64,000 nt of DNA from Chloroflexota bacterium. GTDB lineage: Bacteria; Chloroflexota; Dehalococcoidia; Lucifugimonadales; SAR202-VII-2. The position numbers and the translations under genes were made by a program. The notes under the pieces were generated by a model. It searched no databases and had not been told where the DNA came from. It saw nothing but the letters and a program-made list of their open reading frames with translations. The stretch covers positions 248,001 through 312,000 of the forward strand of contig QEVV01000002.1 of assembly GCA_003228115.1 (NCBI GenBank), in the 5' to 3' direction. Of this stretch, positions 1-8,300 are shown in pieces; positions within the stretch are counted from its first letter, which is position 1, and each line of letters begins with the position of its first letter.

Positions 1-43
1 CGGAGACCAAGGGTTCACAACGAAAGACAGTGAAACGTGCTGG

Positions 44-1120
44 CTATCCTTCGAAGCGGGAGCTAATCTCCTGGGCCTCGTCGAGAGTCTCCTCCCGGTA
101 GAGCCCCAGTGCTTCCAATACCGGGCGGTCCGTGATAGCGAAGACGTCCGCGGCAGAACTGGCCTCGTGCTCCACCGCCGCCCAGGACGGCACAACAAAG
201 GTGTCGCCGGGACCCCAGTCGAAGCGTTGGCCGTTGATGATGCTCATGCCGGAGCCGCGGTAAACGACATACACGGCACTACCCACCTTCCTAACAGGCT
301 TCGCTCTTCCTCCGGGAATGACGCGGTGCATTTCACAGCCGATGGTCGGCAGTACAGGGCGGCCGGTGGTTGGATCAACAAATTGAAGGCTAACCATGGG
401 CCCACCGCGCTCCTCAAGGAGCGCGTCCAGGGCCGCTTCGGTGTCCGCCCAGCGATAGATGAAGAGAGGCGAGTAGTTCCGGGTTGGGTCAGCGGCATCC
501 AGGGGCAGTAAGCCTTTCCCCCCGAACGTGCGCGTCGATCTGTTGTGAACAGTTGGCTGCGGCTGGAGGTCCGACGGGTAAAGTTCGAAGAAGATGGCGT
601 CCAAGGCAAGAGTGATCGGTACATCAAGCCCATCGAACCAGATCATCGGCTCATCGGTTTCGTTGTTATGGTCGTGCCATGTCCAGTTGGGCGTGAGGAC
701 CAAGTCACCTGGGTACATATCGCAGGCATCGCCTTCCACCGTGGTCCAGACGCCCTCCCCCTGCAAGATGAACCGTATGGCATCTGGCGAGTGGCGATGG
801 GCCGGCGCGGATTCGTGCGGCCCAAGAAACTGTATGTTGCCCTGAAGGGTGCTAGTAGCGAAGGGCTTACCCCCCAGTCCGGGGTTGGACAGCATGATGA
901 CGCGCCGGTCGCCACCCCGGTCTATCGTCACCAAATCTCCGCTACGAGTCGCCAGAGCCTTGAGAGTCTTCCCGCGCCATAGCCAAGGAACTGCGGCGGG
1001 TTTGGGGCTCCAGGGTATCAAGTCTCTTTCTTGGGTCCAAAGGGGCTGGAGATGCTCCTTCGCCAAATCTAGGTACAATTCTTCCAGCTGCTCTCCGATG
1101 TTGTCTTGAAGCGTGCTCAT
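44..1120 (-). CDS. Gentisate 1,2-dioxygenase-like bicupin
   Basis: 358 aa, the usual length for gentisate 1,2-dioxygenase, which opens the gentisate ring between C1 and C2 with Fe(II) and O2 to give maleylpyruvate. The N-terminal cupin carries HRH at residues 108-110 and a further His near 149 (TWHDH), matching the 3-His iron site. A second, ligand-poor cupin follows (around residues 260-330). The start has GGAGGG just upstream. It is divergent from the YHS gene. No maleylpyruvate isomerase or fumarylpyruvate hydrolase lies nearby, so the substrate could instead be a salicylate or 1-hydroxy-2-naphthoate analogue. Confidence 0.82.
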   Translation of the reverse strand: MSTLQDNIGEQLEELYLDLAKEHLQPLWTQERDLIPWSPKPAAVPWLWRGKTLKALATRSGDLVTIDRGGDRRVIMLSNPGLGGKPFATSTLQGNIQFLGPHESAPAHRHSPDAIRFILQGEGVWTTVEGDACDMYPGDLVLTPNWTWHDHNNETDEPMIWFDGLDVPITLALDAIFFELYPSDLQPQPTVHNRSTRTFGGKGLLPLDAADPTRNYSPLFIYRWADTEAALDALLEERGGPMVSLQFVDPTTGRPVLPTIGCEMHRVIPGGRAKPVRKVGSAVYVVYRGSGMSIINGQRFDWGPGDTFVVPSWAAVEHEASSAADVFAITDRPVLEALGLYREETLDEAQEISSRFEG

Positions 1121-1310
1121 AGCAACCCTCCGTTAGCGTCGCGCCATGCTACTCGACGACGACTTCCTCGGCAAACGGTGAGCGTTACGCGCCTGCAGCC
1201 ATGCATGAAGCGCCAGCCGGGTTTAACCAGCCGGTCGAAGCGAGGTTGAGTTTCTTGGCTGCACAGTAGAAACTCTTTCTAGAGAGTCCCCGCGACAAAG
1301 GAGGAGGATA

Positions 1311-1493
1311 ATGCGGCTTCCATTCTTTTCAAAAAAGAGCCAGACAGCCATTGACCCTGTGTGCCAGATGGTCGTGGACACAGGTAGCCCACCGGGAGGA
1401 TCGTCTGAGTATCAGGGAACCACATACTATTTCTGCGCTCCTGGCTGCAAGCACCACTTCGACCAAGAGCCTGAGAAGCACCTATCAGCCTAG
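1311..1493 (+). CDS. Small YHS-domain protein
   Basis: 60 aa. One YHS domain fills the protein: DPVC near residue 15-18, then YYFC and CKHHF near 40-48, the cysteine pattern seen in metal-binding YHS domains of copper/heavy-metal ATPases and some monooxygenases. Stand-alone YHS proteins are thought to bind or hand over metal. A strong SD (GGAGGA) lies 5 nt before the ATG. Its stop codon overlaps the stop of the convergent MFS gene within a single CTAG. Confidence 0.8.
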   Translation: MRLPFFSKKSQTAIDPVCQMVVDTGSPPGGSSEYQGTTYYFCAPGCKHHFDQEPEKHLSA

Positions 1494-2734
1494 GAAGGGG
1501 CTTCTTGCCTTGCGCCCCCGACGAAAATCACCAGAGCCAATGAGCTGAAGAGGGCCATCCCAGCTACGGTGATCCAGCCGATCGAGTAAGAGCCCGTTGT
1601 GTCGACCAAAAGCCCGAATAGCGGAGGCCCCAGCACTGCCCCGAGCCTGGACACAGTGCTAGCGGCGCCCAGAGCCATACCCTGTTGGCCTTCTTTTGCC
1701 GTCTCACCCACAACGACGTGAAACACACCATGCCAGGACATGGCAGTAGCGCCAAGCGCTAATACCAGGAGAAGCACCAGTACGCTGGGCGTGTTCTCAT
1801 TTGCGGCGCTGGCCCCAAGAAGAGCCAACGCAGTCCCGCTCCCCATAACCCCCAACACGATGACTCGTCGTCCTCCGAACGCTACGTCGCTGAAGGCTCC
1901 CCAAAAGAGCCTGCCTCCGGAACTTGAAAGCCGGGCCAAGGCCAAGTACCCGCCCGCTACCACTGGGGTGAGGTGGATGTGATCGACCATGAAAAGCACC
2001 AGATAGCTGCCAACCGCTACGTTGACGGCTGCGTTCACCATCGACCATAGCGTGACGCCAACCAAGCGCGGATCCTGCGTCAGCCCTAGCACCCCGCGCA
2101 GCAGCGGTGGTCTGGCCAGCAAGCCTCCTTCCCGCGTTCGTTCCCGGTAGAAGGCAAAGAAGAGTGCGGCCGATGCAAAGATGGCGATCACCGGCATCAT
2201 CAAGGAAGTTCGCCATCCGTAATTGACGGCAATGACCGGCAGAACGACGGCCGTCACCACGCCTGTGATGGACGGGCCCATCTGCTTGATGCCCATCGCA
2301 AGGCCCCGTGTCCTACGCGGCACCCGGTCCAAGATCATCCTCGAAGCGGCGGGGGAAACTGGGGCCTCGGCCATGCCAGCCACGGCGCCCAACAAGAGGA
2401 AGACAAGATAGGACTTGGTCACAGCGAATCCAATCACAACCAACCCCAAAAGGACCAACGCCGTCGTTGCAGTCCGCTTGGCTCCCCAGACGTCTGTGAG
2501 CCAACCCCCCAAGAGGGAGGTAATCATGCCACCGCCGCTGAGAACGGACGTGATCAGGCCCACTTGGGCAAGGGTCAGTCCCATCTCCTCTCGGATGAAT
2601 GGATAGAGGATTGGAATACCTTGGTTCACCCACGCGAGCGTCCCCTGAATGAGCGCAGCCAAGGCCACAACTAAGAGAAAAGGAGAAGAGACGACCCGGC
2701 GGAGCAGGTTGGGTCGGGCTCCTGTGTGGTACAT
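1490..2734 (-). CDS. MFS transporter
   Basis: 414 aa integral membrane protein with about 12 hydrophobic helices. The loop after TM2 carries a Gly-rich GGWLTDVWGAKR stretch, matching the MFS signature (G-x3-D-x2-G-x-R/K), and a related GAFSDVAFGGRR sits between TM8 and TM9. The fold resembles oxalate/formate or organic-anion MFS carriers (NreB/ACS-like), so import of an organic acid is a fair guess, but the substrate cannot be read from sequence. It is convergent with the YHS gene and divergent from the SDR gene. Confidence 0.85.
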   Translation of the reverse strand: MYHTGARPNLLRRVVSSPFLLVVALAALIQGTLAWVNQGIPILYPFIREEMGLTLAQVGLITSVLSGGGMITSLLGGWLTDVWGAKRTATTALVLLGLVVIGFAVTKSYLVFLLLGAVAGMAEAPVSPAASRMILDRVPRRTRGLAMGIKQMGPSITGVVTAVVLPVIAVNYGWRTSLMMPVIAIFASAALFFAFYRERTREGGLLARPPLLRGVLGLTQDPRLVGVTLWSMVNAAVNVAVGSYLVLFMVDHIHLTPVVAGGYLALARLSSSGGRLFWGAFSDVAFGGRRVIVLGVMGSGTALALLGASAANENTPSVLVLLLVLALGATAMSWHGVFHVVVGETAKEGQQGMALGAASTVSRLGAVLGPPLFGLLVDTTGSYSIGWITVAGMALFSSLALVIFVGGARQEAPS

Positions 2735-2856
2735 GGGGCCATTGTATGACTCAGCCCACTCACGGGCCAGCAGGCGAACTGATCAATAGAACTCCTGTTG
2801 ACACAGGGCCCTCAAACGGCTCTAATCGTTCGCAGGTCTCCGCGGCTCTTCTCACT

Positions 2857-3804
2857 ATGCGAATACTCGTCACCGGATCATCCGGGTACATAGCCAGCCT
2901 TCTTCTGCCCAAGCTTCTCGACCATCCTGATGTTGAGATGGTGGTTGGAGTGGATCGCAAGCCGCCCCGGATCGAGCATCCGAAGCTCCAGGTAATCCTT
3001 GATGACATCCTGAATCCTCTGGACGATGACCTCCATCGGTGGCAGATCGACACGGTGGTGCACCTGGCCTTCGTCCTCTCCCCGTCCCGATGGCGGCGCT
3101 CACGCGCCAGGCGCGTCAACATTCGTGGGGCCCGCCGCGTGCTGGAAGCATGCCAAGCGGCAAAGGTTAAGCATGTTGTCTGGTTTAGCAGCACGGCCGC
3201 CTACGGCGCTTATCCTGACAATCCGTCGACGCTTTCCGAGGACACCCCGCTTCAACCTAATGTCCGGTTCCCCTACTCCCACCACAAGGCGGAAAGCGAC
3301 TCAATGGCCCGCCGCTTCTTAGAGAGGTCGCCCGGAACGTCCCTTACCTTGCTGAGGGGGTGCCCCGTTGTGGGGCCGAATGGAGGCAGCGCGGTGCAGG
3401 GATGGTTCAGCAAGCCCTTTTTCCCCCGCATACCAGGATTCGATCCACAGATGCAGTTCATACACGAAGAAGATCTAGCTGAAATCCTCGCCAGGTGCAT
3501 AATCGAGCAAATTCCAGGGGTGTATAACGTAACCGGCGATGGTACCGTCGCCCTCTCCCAGGTGGCCTACGTCCTAAAGAAACGCCTGGTGCCGATACCT
3601 GCCTGGCTCCTGTATCCAATAACGAGTTTTTTATGGGGAGTGGGGCTTTCCAACATAGCCGACGCTCCCGGCGCCGGTATTGACTTTATCCGGTACCCCT
3701 GGGTAGCCTCCAACGATAGAATCAAGGAAGCCTTGGGTGTGGCTAGCTTTCGAACCTCCAGGCAGGCGCTGGAGGCCTATCGGAGTAACTCAGGCAAAGC
3801 GTAA
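2857..3804 (+). CDS. NAD-dependent epimerase/dehydratase (extended SDR)
   Basis: 315 aa from the ATG at 2857, where the Rossmann motif TGSSGYIA follows at once; the open frame extends upstream to 2746 but that part is unlike the family. Catalytic Ser-Ser-Thr region (WFSSTAAYG) and YSHHK match the S-Y-K triad. It belongs to the extended SDR family that includes UDP-sugar epimerases and 3-beta-hydroxysteroid dehydrogenase-like enzymes; the substrate is not determined. It precedes the SCP2/KARI-like/thiolase genes, which deal with acyl or lipid substrates, so a lipid or steroid-like substrate is possible. Confidence 0.75.
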   Translation: MRILVTGSSGYIASLLLPKLLDHPDVEMVVGVDRKPPRIEHPKLQVILDDILNPLDDDLHRWQIDTVVHLAFVLSPSRWRRSRARRVNIRGARRVLEACQAAKVKHVVWFSSTAAYGAYPDNPSTLSEDTPLQPNVRFPYSHHKAESDSMARRFLERSPGTSLTLLRGCPVVGPNGGSAVQGWFSKPFFPRIPGFDPQMQFIHEEDLAEILARCIIEQIPGVYNVTGDGTVALSQVAYVLKKRLVPIPAWLLYPITSFLWGVGLSNIADAPGAGIDFIRYPWVASNDRIKEALGVASFRTSRQALEAYRSNSGKA

Positions 3805-3846
3805 CGCCCGGAACACTCGAACCCGCCGCCTTGGAGGAGAACCCCC

Positions 3847-4263
3847 ATGACCCAGAGCCCTCCCGCCACCGGAGAAGAGCTTCAGAACATCCTCCGCCGC
3901 ACTGTGGAACTACTCAACGACAAGCTGGACCCTCCCCAACTCGAACGCATCGCATCGGCGTTCCAGACCGTGCGGTGGGAATTCAACGATCTAGATACTG
4001 CGGTGCACTTGGTCTCTGACCAAACCGGTCCGGCGCTCCGTTTCGCTCCTTCAGTTGAGGGCAATCCCTCAGTCACCATTGGCATGTCCAGCAAGACGCT
4101 GGATGACGCCGCCTGGGGCCGCACTTCTTTCGGCACAGCCTTCATTACGGGCAAGCTGAAAGTGAAAGGCCTGCACCCTCTGAAGATGAGCAAGTTCGCC
4201 AGCATGCTTGACCCCTTCCTGGCGAGTTACCGCGAGGCGCAAGAGGAGGCCAATGGGAGCTAA
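3847..4263 (+). CDS. SCP2 sterol-binding domain protein
   Basis: 138 aa, about one SCP2 domain, which binds sterols, fatty acids or acyl-CoA in a hydrophobic tunnel. Typical features are the central beta region and the C-terminal TGKLKVKGLHPLKMSKF segment (near residues 98-115), the best conserved part of bacterial SCP2 proteins. SD TTGGAGGAG lies a few bases upstream of the ATG. The last 11 bases overlap the start of the next gene, so the two are translationally coupled. Together with the thiolase this suggests a lipid or acyl-CoA operon. Confidence 0.8.
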   Translation: MTQSPPATGEELQNILRRTVELLNDKLDPPQLERIASAFQTVRWEFNDLDTAVHLVSDQTGPALRFAPSVEGNPSVTIGMSSKTLDDAAWGRTSFGTAFITGKLKVKGLHPLKMSKFASMLDPFLASYREAQEEANGS

Positions 4264-5266
4264 CGACGATCTCCCCGTCTTTCGCGAAGCTGACGCTGAC
4301 ATCAGTGTCCTGGCCGGTAAGACCATCACCATCGTGGGATACGGCCACCTTGGCCGGTCGTTGGCACTCAACTTCCGAGACGCCACCAAGGCCAAGGTAA
4401 TAATAGGAAGCAGGAAGGACGACTCCCGTGACTTGGCCGAGAAAGAAGGCTTCCCCATTTTCGATATAGGCGAAGCGGTGGCCCAAGCAGACTTAACGCT
4501 ACTTCTCGTGCCTGACGAGACCCAGCCGGAGGTAATGGAAGGCTCTGTGCGGGCCAATCTGAGGCCTGGGTCTGCACTCCTGTTCGCCTCTGGATACAAT
4601 CTGGCCTACGACCTCATTGCTCTGCCGCAGGGCGTGGATGTCCTCCTGTTCGCCCCCCGCATGGTCGGCGACGTCATACGCGACCTATTCGTCGCTGAAA
4701 AGGGGTTCCTCAGTTACGTTTCCGTCGAGCAGGACGCCACGGGAAACGCTTGGCCCACGCTGCTGGCTGTAGCGTCCGCCGCGGGCTCTCTCAGGCGCGG
4801 CGCCCTCAAGCTCAGTGCCAAGCAGGAGGCTAACCTGGACCTTTTCGGCGAGCAAGCCCTGGGACCCTGGTTGGGAGCGGCCATTCTGGCGGCCTACCAG
4901 GTGGGCTTGGAGGCCGGTCTGCCCCCAGAGGGATTGCTCCTGGAAATGTACCTCTCTGGAGAAATGTCGAAGACGTTCCAAGCGATGTCGGATTCAGGTT
5001 TTTTCCGCTCTGTTTACCTTCACGGATATGCCGCTGCCTTCGGCGGCATGACCCGCACCATGGCCGTCGACCGGGACGTGATGATGGAAACCATGCGAGA
5101 AGCCGTTAAGGACATTCAGAGTGGCGCCTTCGCTGAGGAACTCCAGGCAGAGATAGAAGCCGGGTACCCGTCCCGGGCTTTCCTGGACGAGATGCTGGGC
5201 GACGACAACGAGATCAACCGTATAGAAGACAACCTACGCCGCAAGCTTGGCCTCGACGAAGGCTAA
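4253..5266 (+). CDS. Ketol-acid reductoisomerase-like protein
   Basis: 337 aa from ATG 4253 (SD AAGAGGAGG at 4241-4249). The N-terminal Rossmann domain has GYGHLG, as in IlvC (class I KARI, NADPH-dependent isomerisation/reduction of acetolactate). The knotted domain keeps DLFGEQ (about residue 198), which carries two Mg-binding acidic residues, but the second acidic pair (E-x5-E in LEMYLSGEM) does not have the canonical E-x3-E spacing and the surrounding sequence is divergent. No other ilv gene is adjacent. I infer a KARI-fold enzyme that may act on another 2-hydroxy-2-alkyl-3-oxo acid. Confidence 0.75.
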   Translation: MGANDDLPVFREADADISVLAGKTITIVGYGHLGRSLALNFRDATKAKVIIGSRKDDSRDLAEKEGFPIFDIGEAVAQADLTLLLVPDETQPEVMEGSVRANLRPGSALLFASGYNLAYDLIALPQGVDVLLFAPRMVGDVIRDLFVAEKGFLSYVSVEQDATGNAWPTLLAVASAAGSLRRGALKLSAKQEANLDLFGEQALGPWLGAAILAAYQVGLEAGLPPEGLLLEMYLSGEMSKTFQAMSDSGFFRSVYLHGYAAAFGGMTRTMAVDRDVMMETMREAVKDIQSGAFAEELQAEIEAGYPSRAFLDEMLGDDNEINRIEDNLRRKLGLDEG

Positions 5267-5274
5267 GAAGCACA

Positions 5275-6471
5275 ATGCGCGAAGCCATCATCGTCTCTCC
5301 GTTGCGAACGCCCGTCGGCAAATTTGGCGGCGCTTTGCGCGATGTCCCCGCCGATGAATTGGGGGCCTTAGCGATCAGAGCCTTGATGGAACAGACAGGC
5401 CTCGACCCTGAGCGGGTCGACGAGGTCATTCTGGGTCACGGCTATCCCAGTGGCGAGAACCCCTCTATAGGGCGGCTTTGCGCCCTGAAAGCAGGCTTGC
5501 CCATCGAAGTGCCCGGCTATCAGTTGGACCGCCGTTGCGCATCGGGCCTTCAGTCCATCATCAACGCAGCCATGCTCGTGCAGACCGGCAACGCCGATGT
5601 AGTGATTGCCGGAGGCGTCGAGAGCATGAGCAATGTGGAGTACTACGCAACCGACGTCCGTTGGGGCGGGCGCATGGGCTCGATGACCCTTCACGACCGC
5701 CTCACTCGCGCTCGGTCCACTGTGTCGCCGGACGAGCGGTTCGGTCCCATATCAGGCATGATCGAGACCGCCGAGAACCTGGCCCAGAAGTATGAGATTT
5801 CTCGAGAGGATCAGGACGCCTACGCCTTGCGCAGTCACCAGCGGGCCGTCGCGGCAGCCGAGGCAGGCAGGTTCAACGAAGAGATCATTCCAGTTTCCGT
5901 TCCGCAGAGAAGGGGTGAGCCGCTGATTTTTGACCACGACGAAGGCCCCCGTGCCGACGCGTCGGCTGAGTCGTTGTCACGGCTAAAGCCAGTTACAGAG
6001 ACGGGGACGGTCACCGCTGGCAACGCCAGCGCCCAGAATGATGCCGCGTCGGTCTGCCTAGTCGTAGCGGCGGACAAGTTGGAGGAATTGCGCTTGGAGC
6101 CAATGGCATATTTCGTCGGATGGGCAGCAACCGGGGTGCACCCGGCCTATATGGGCATCGGTCCCGTGCCAGCGGTGCAAAGGGTTTTCGAAAAGACGGG
6201 TCTGTCCTTTGAGGACATCGGTCTGATAGAACTGAACGAGGCCTTCGCGGTGCAGGTGCTTTCAGTGCTTCGAGAGTGGATGCTGCCCAACGAGGACATC
6301 GTCAACGTCAATGGGTCTGGCATCTCGCTTGGCCACCCGATCGGAGCCACTGGCGCCCGTATCCTGGCCACACTTCTCCACGAGATGGAACGCCGGGACG
6401 TCCGCTATGGTCTGGAGACAATGTGCGTGGGCGGGGGACAGGGCATAGCCGCCATCTTCGAGCGTCTTTAA
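5275..6471 (+). CDS. Acetyl-CoA C-acetyltransferase family thiolase
   Basis: 398 aa, normal thiolase length. It shows the acylated Cys in RRCASGLQS (about residue 88), the C-terminal NVNGSGISLGHPIGATGAR block with the catalytic His, and the general-base Cys in ETMCVGGGQG. Thiolases cleave 3-ketoacyl-CoA or condense acyl-CoAs. It starts 8 bp after the KARI-like gene, so SCP2, KARI-like and thiolase form one operon. The start region has only a weak SD. Confidence 0.9.
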   Translation: MREAIIVSPLRTPVGKFGGALRDVPADELGALAIRALMEQTGLDPERVDEVILGHGYPSGENPSIGRLCALKAGLPIEVPGYQLDRRCASGLQSIINAAMLVQTGNADVVIAGGVESMSNVEYYATDVRWGGRMGSMTLHDRLTRARSTVSPDERFGPISGMIETAENLAQKYEISREDQDAYALRSHQRAVAAAEAGRFNEEIIPVSVPQRRGEPLIFDHDEGPRADASAESLSRLKPVTETGTVTAGNASAQNDAASVCLVVAADKLEELRLEPMAYFVGWAATGVHPAYMGIGPVPAVQRVFEKTGLSFEDIGLIELNEAFAVQVLSVLREWMLPNEDIVNVNGSGISLGHPIGATGARILATLLHEMERRDVRYGLETMCVGGGQGIAAIFERL

Positions 6472-6473
6472 GA

Positions 6474-7409
6474 CTAGAGCCTTCCCAACACTAGCCCTGC
6501 AGCGAACGTCACGCCGAACCACCAATGAAGCCTTGCCGAGTTGCGCATGGCAACGGCGAATGACGGGCGGCTTTCCTCTCCCCATATTTTCCGCAATGAG
6601 CCGTACGCTGGGTACAAGGCCACTCCCGAGAGAAGCAGCCACAATCCTAGCCCCCCAACGGTTGCCAGTAAGGGCGCTGCCACAAATGCACCAACGACCA
6701 AGGCTGTAAACAGCAGTCGCCCGAAGGGCCGACCGAACAACGTCACTGGCGTCGTCTTACCTGCAACGCGGTCTTCTTCTAAATCACGCAGGTCGTTGGC
6801 TACGAGGATCGCTGTCACCAAGCAAGCCACCGGCACTGATACTAGGAAGGCGTCCATGGTGATCTCACGAACATGAACATAATAGGCGCCCATCACCATG
6901 ACCGGCCCCATGAAAACAAAGACGAGCGGATTGCCCAGGCCCACCGTTCCCAGCGGTTTCGGTCCGCCTGCGTAGAGATAGGCTACGAAGAGGCTTGCTA
7001 AAGCGATGACGAGTATGGGCCACCCCGCTACGGCCACGATGTACAGCCCAATGCCCGTGGCGAGGGCGAAGCTGAGCACCGCGCCAAGCTTTACGGTCCT
7101 ATTGGACAGCAACCCCAAGGCAATGACTTTGTAGGGGGCTATGAGCTTCTGGCCACGGGCTTCCGGAATGGCGTCGTCAGAGAACTCATCAGTGAGGTTG
7201 GTGCCAATCTGGACTAAGACCGAGGCTATGAGGGCCAGCACGAACAGGTGGACAACGGCCCGATCCTCTTGGAAGGCCAGCGCCGACCCAACAAGTATCG
7301 GGACGATGGAGGCGGTGAGGGTGAAGGGCCGGGCTGCCCAATACCACACGCCAGCGTACCAGCGGGCGCGCTCCCAGGTGCTTGCAGTTGGCGAAAGAGG
7401 TTGCCGCAC
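6474..7409 (-). CDS. menA: UbiA-family prenyltransferase, MenA-like
   Basis: 311 aa from a GTG at 7409 (AAGGCGG 5-6 nt upstream). The open frame also runs up to 7496, but that part overlaps the next gene by 77 bp and lacks family residues. Eight or nine hydrophobic helices; first Asp-rich loop NLTDEFSDD and second NDLRDLEEDRVAGK match UbiA prenyl-diphosphate binding sites, the second closest to 1,4-dihydroxy-2-naphthoate prenyltransferase. Its partner immediately upstream is a MenB-type enzyme, so a late menaquinone step at the membrane is the likely role. Confidence 0.72.
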   Translation of the reverse strand: MRQPLSPTASTWERARWYAGVWYWAARPFTLTASIVPILVGSALAFQEDRAVVHLFVLALIASVLVQIGTNLTDEFSDDAIPEARGQKLIAPYKVIALGLLSNRTVKLGAVLSFALATGIGLYIVAVAGWPILVIALASLFVAYLYAGGPKPLGTVGLGNPLVFVFMGPVMVMGAYYVHVREITMDAFLVSVPVACLVTAILVANDLRDLEEDRVAGKTTPVTLFGRPFGRLLFTALVVGAFVAAPLLATVGGLGLWLLLSGVALYPAYGSLRKIWGEESRPSFAVAMRNSARLHWWFGVTFAAGLVLGRL

Positions 7410-7419
7410 ACGACCGCCT

Positions 7420-8217
7420 TTAGGGATGTGAGCGATACTTCGAAAAGTCCGGAGGCCGTTTCTCCAGGAAGGCCTTGGTGCCCTCCTTGGACTCATCGGT
7501 GTCGTAGTACATGGACATCGCGCCGTGAGCCAAGTTCTGAATGCCGTAAACGTGGTCGGTGTCCGCGTTGAAGGACTGCTTGAGGAATCGTAGAGCGGCG
7601 GGCCCTCGTTGCAGAAGCTCCTGCGACCAGGCCATCACCTCATCTTCGAGGTCTTCCTGTGCAACGACCTTATTGACCAGGCCCATTTGCAGCGCTTCGT
7701 CGGCGGTATAGCGGCGGCAAAGGTACCATATCTCCCGGGCCTTCTTCTCGCCAACTATTCGGGCCAGGTAAATAGTGCCGAAACCCGCATCGAAGCTGCC
7801 GAACTTGGGTCCTATCTGCCCAAACTGCGCCCGGCTTGAAGCAATAGTTAGATCGCAGATGACGTGGAGGACGTGGCCCCCGCCGATAGCGTAGCCGTCC
7901 ACCATTGCGATGACTGGCTTGGGAATCTCCCTGATGATTCGATGCAATTGAAGAATTCGTAGCCTGGCCTTGCCGCCCTCGTCCAGATACCCGCCGCCGC
8001 CCCTGGCTTTCACGTCTCCACCAGTGCTGAAATTTCCGTTGGCGCCAGTCAGCACCACGACGCCTATATCGGTGTCGGCCCAAGCGTCCTCGAAGGCTGC
8101 CAGCATCTCATCGACAGTGCGGGGTCGAAAGGCGTTCAGCACTTTTGGGCGGTTCATGCGGATGAAGGCGACGCCATCCCGCTTTTCGCAGATGATGTCC
8201 TCGAAATCAGCGGCCAC
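7420..8217 (-). CDS. Crotonase-family enzyme, MenB/BadI-like
   Basis: 265 aa crotonase. The oxyanion-hole region GYAIGGGHVLH and the stretch GPKFGSFDAGFG with EKKAREIWYLCRRY are the hallmarks shared by naphthoate synthase (MenB, Dieckmann cyclisation of o-succinylbenzoyl-CoA) and 2-ketocyclohexanecarboxyl-CoA hydrolase (BadI). The C-terminal YYDTDESKEG is close to BadI, while ALRFLKQSFNADTD is close to MenB. Position 10 bp upstream of a MenA-like gene favours MenB. Family certain, exact reaction not. Confidence 0.8.
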   Translation of the reverse strand: MAADFEDIICEKRDGVAFIRMNRPKVLNAFRPRTVDEMLAAFEDAWADTDIGVVVLTGANGNFSTGGDVKARGGGGYLDEGGKARLRILQLHRIIREIPKPVIAMVDGYAIGGGHVLHVICDLTIASSRAQFGQIGPKFGSFDAGFGTIYLARIVGEKKAREIWYLCRRYTADEALQMGLVNKVVAQEDLEDEVMAWSQELLQRGPAALRFLKQSFNADTDHVYGIQNLAHGAMSMYYDTDESKEGTKAFLEKRPPDFSKYRSHP

Positions 8218-8300
8218 GGCGTACTCCTTGTGCAGACTCGATGATAGCTTGCCTGCATTGGACGTGCGGAAATAGGACGCGTTGGTATTCTACCGTCTAG

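Noticed and set aside
7410-7496. N-terminal extension of the MenA-like gene
   Set aside because: Overlaps the upstream gene by 77 bp, while a GTG with a good SD at 7409 gives the normal length.
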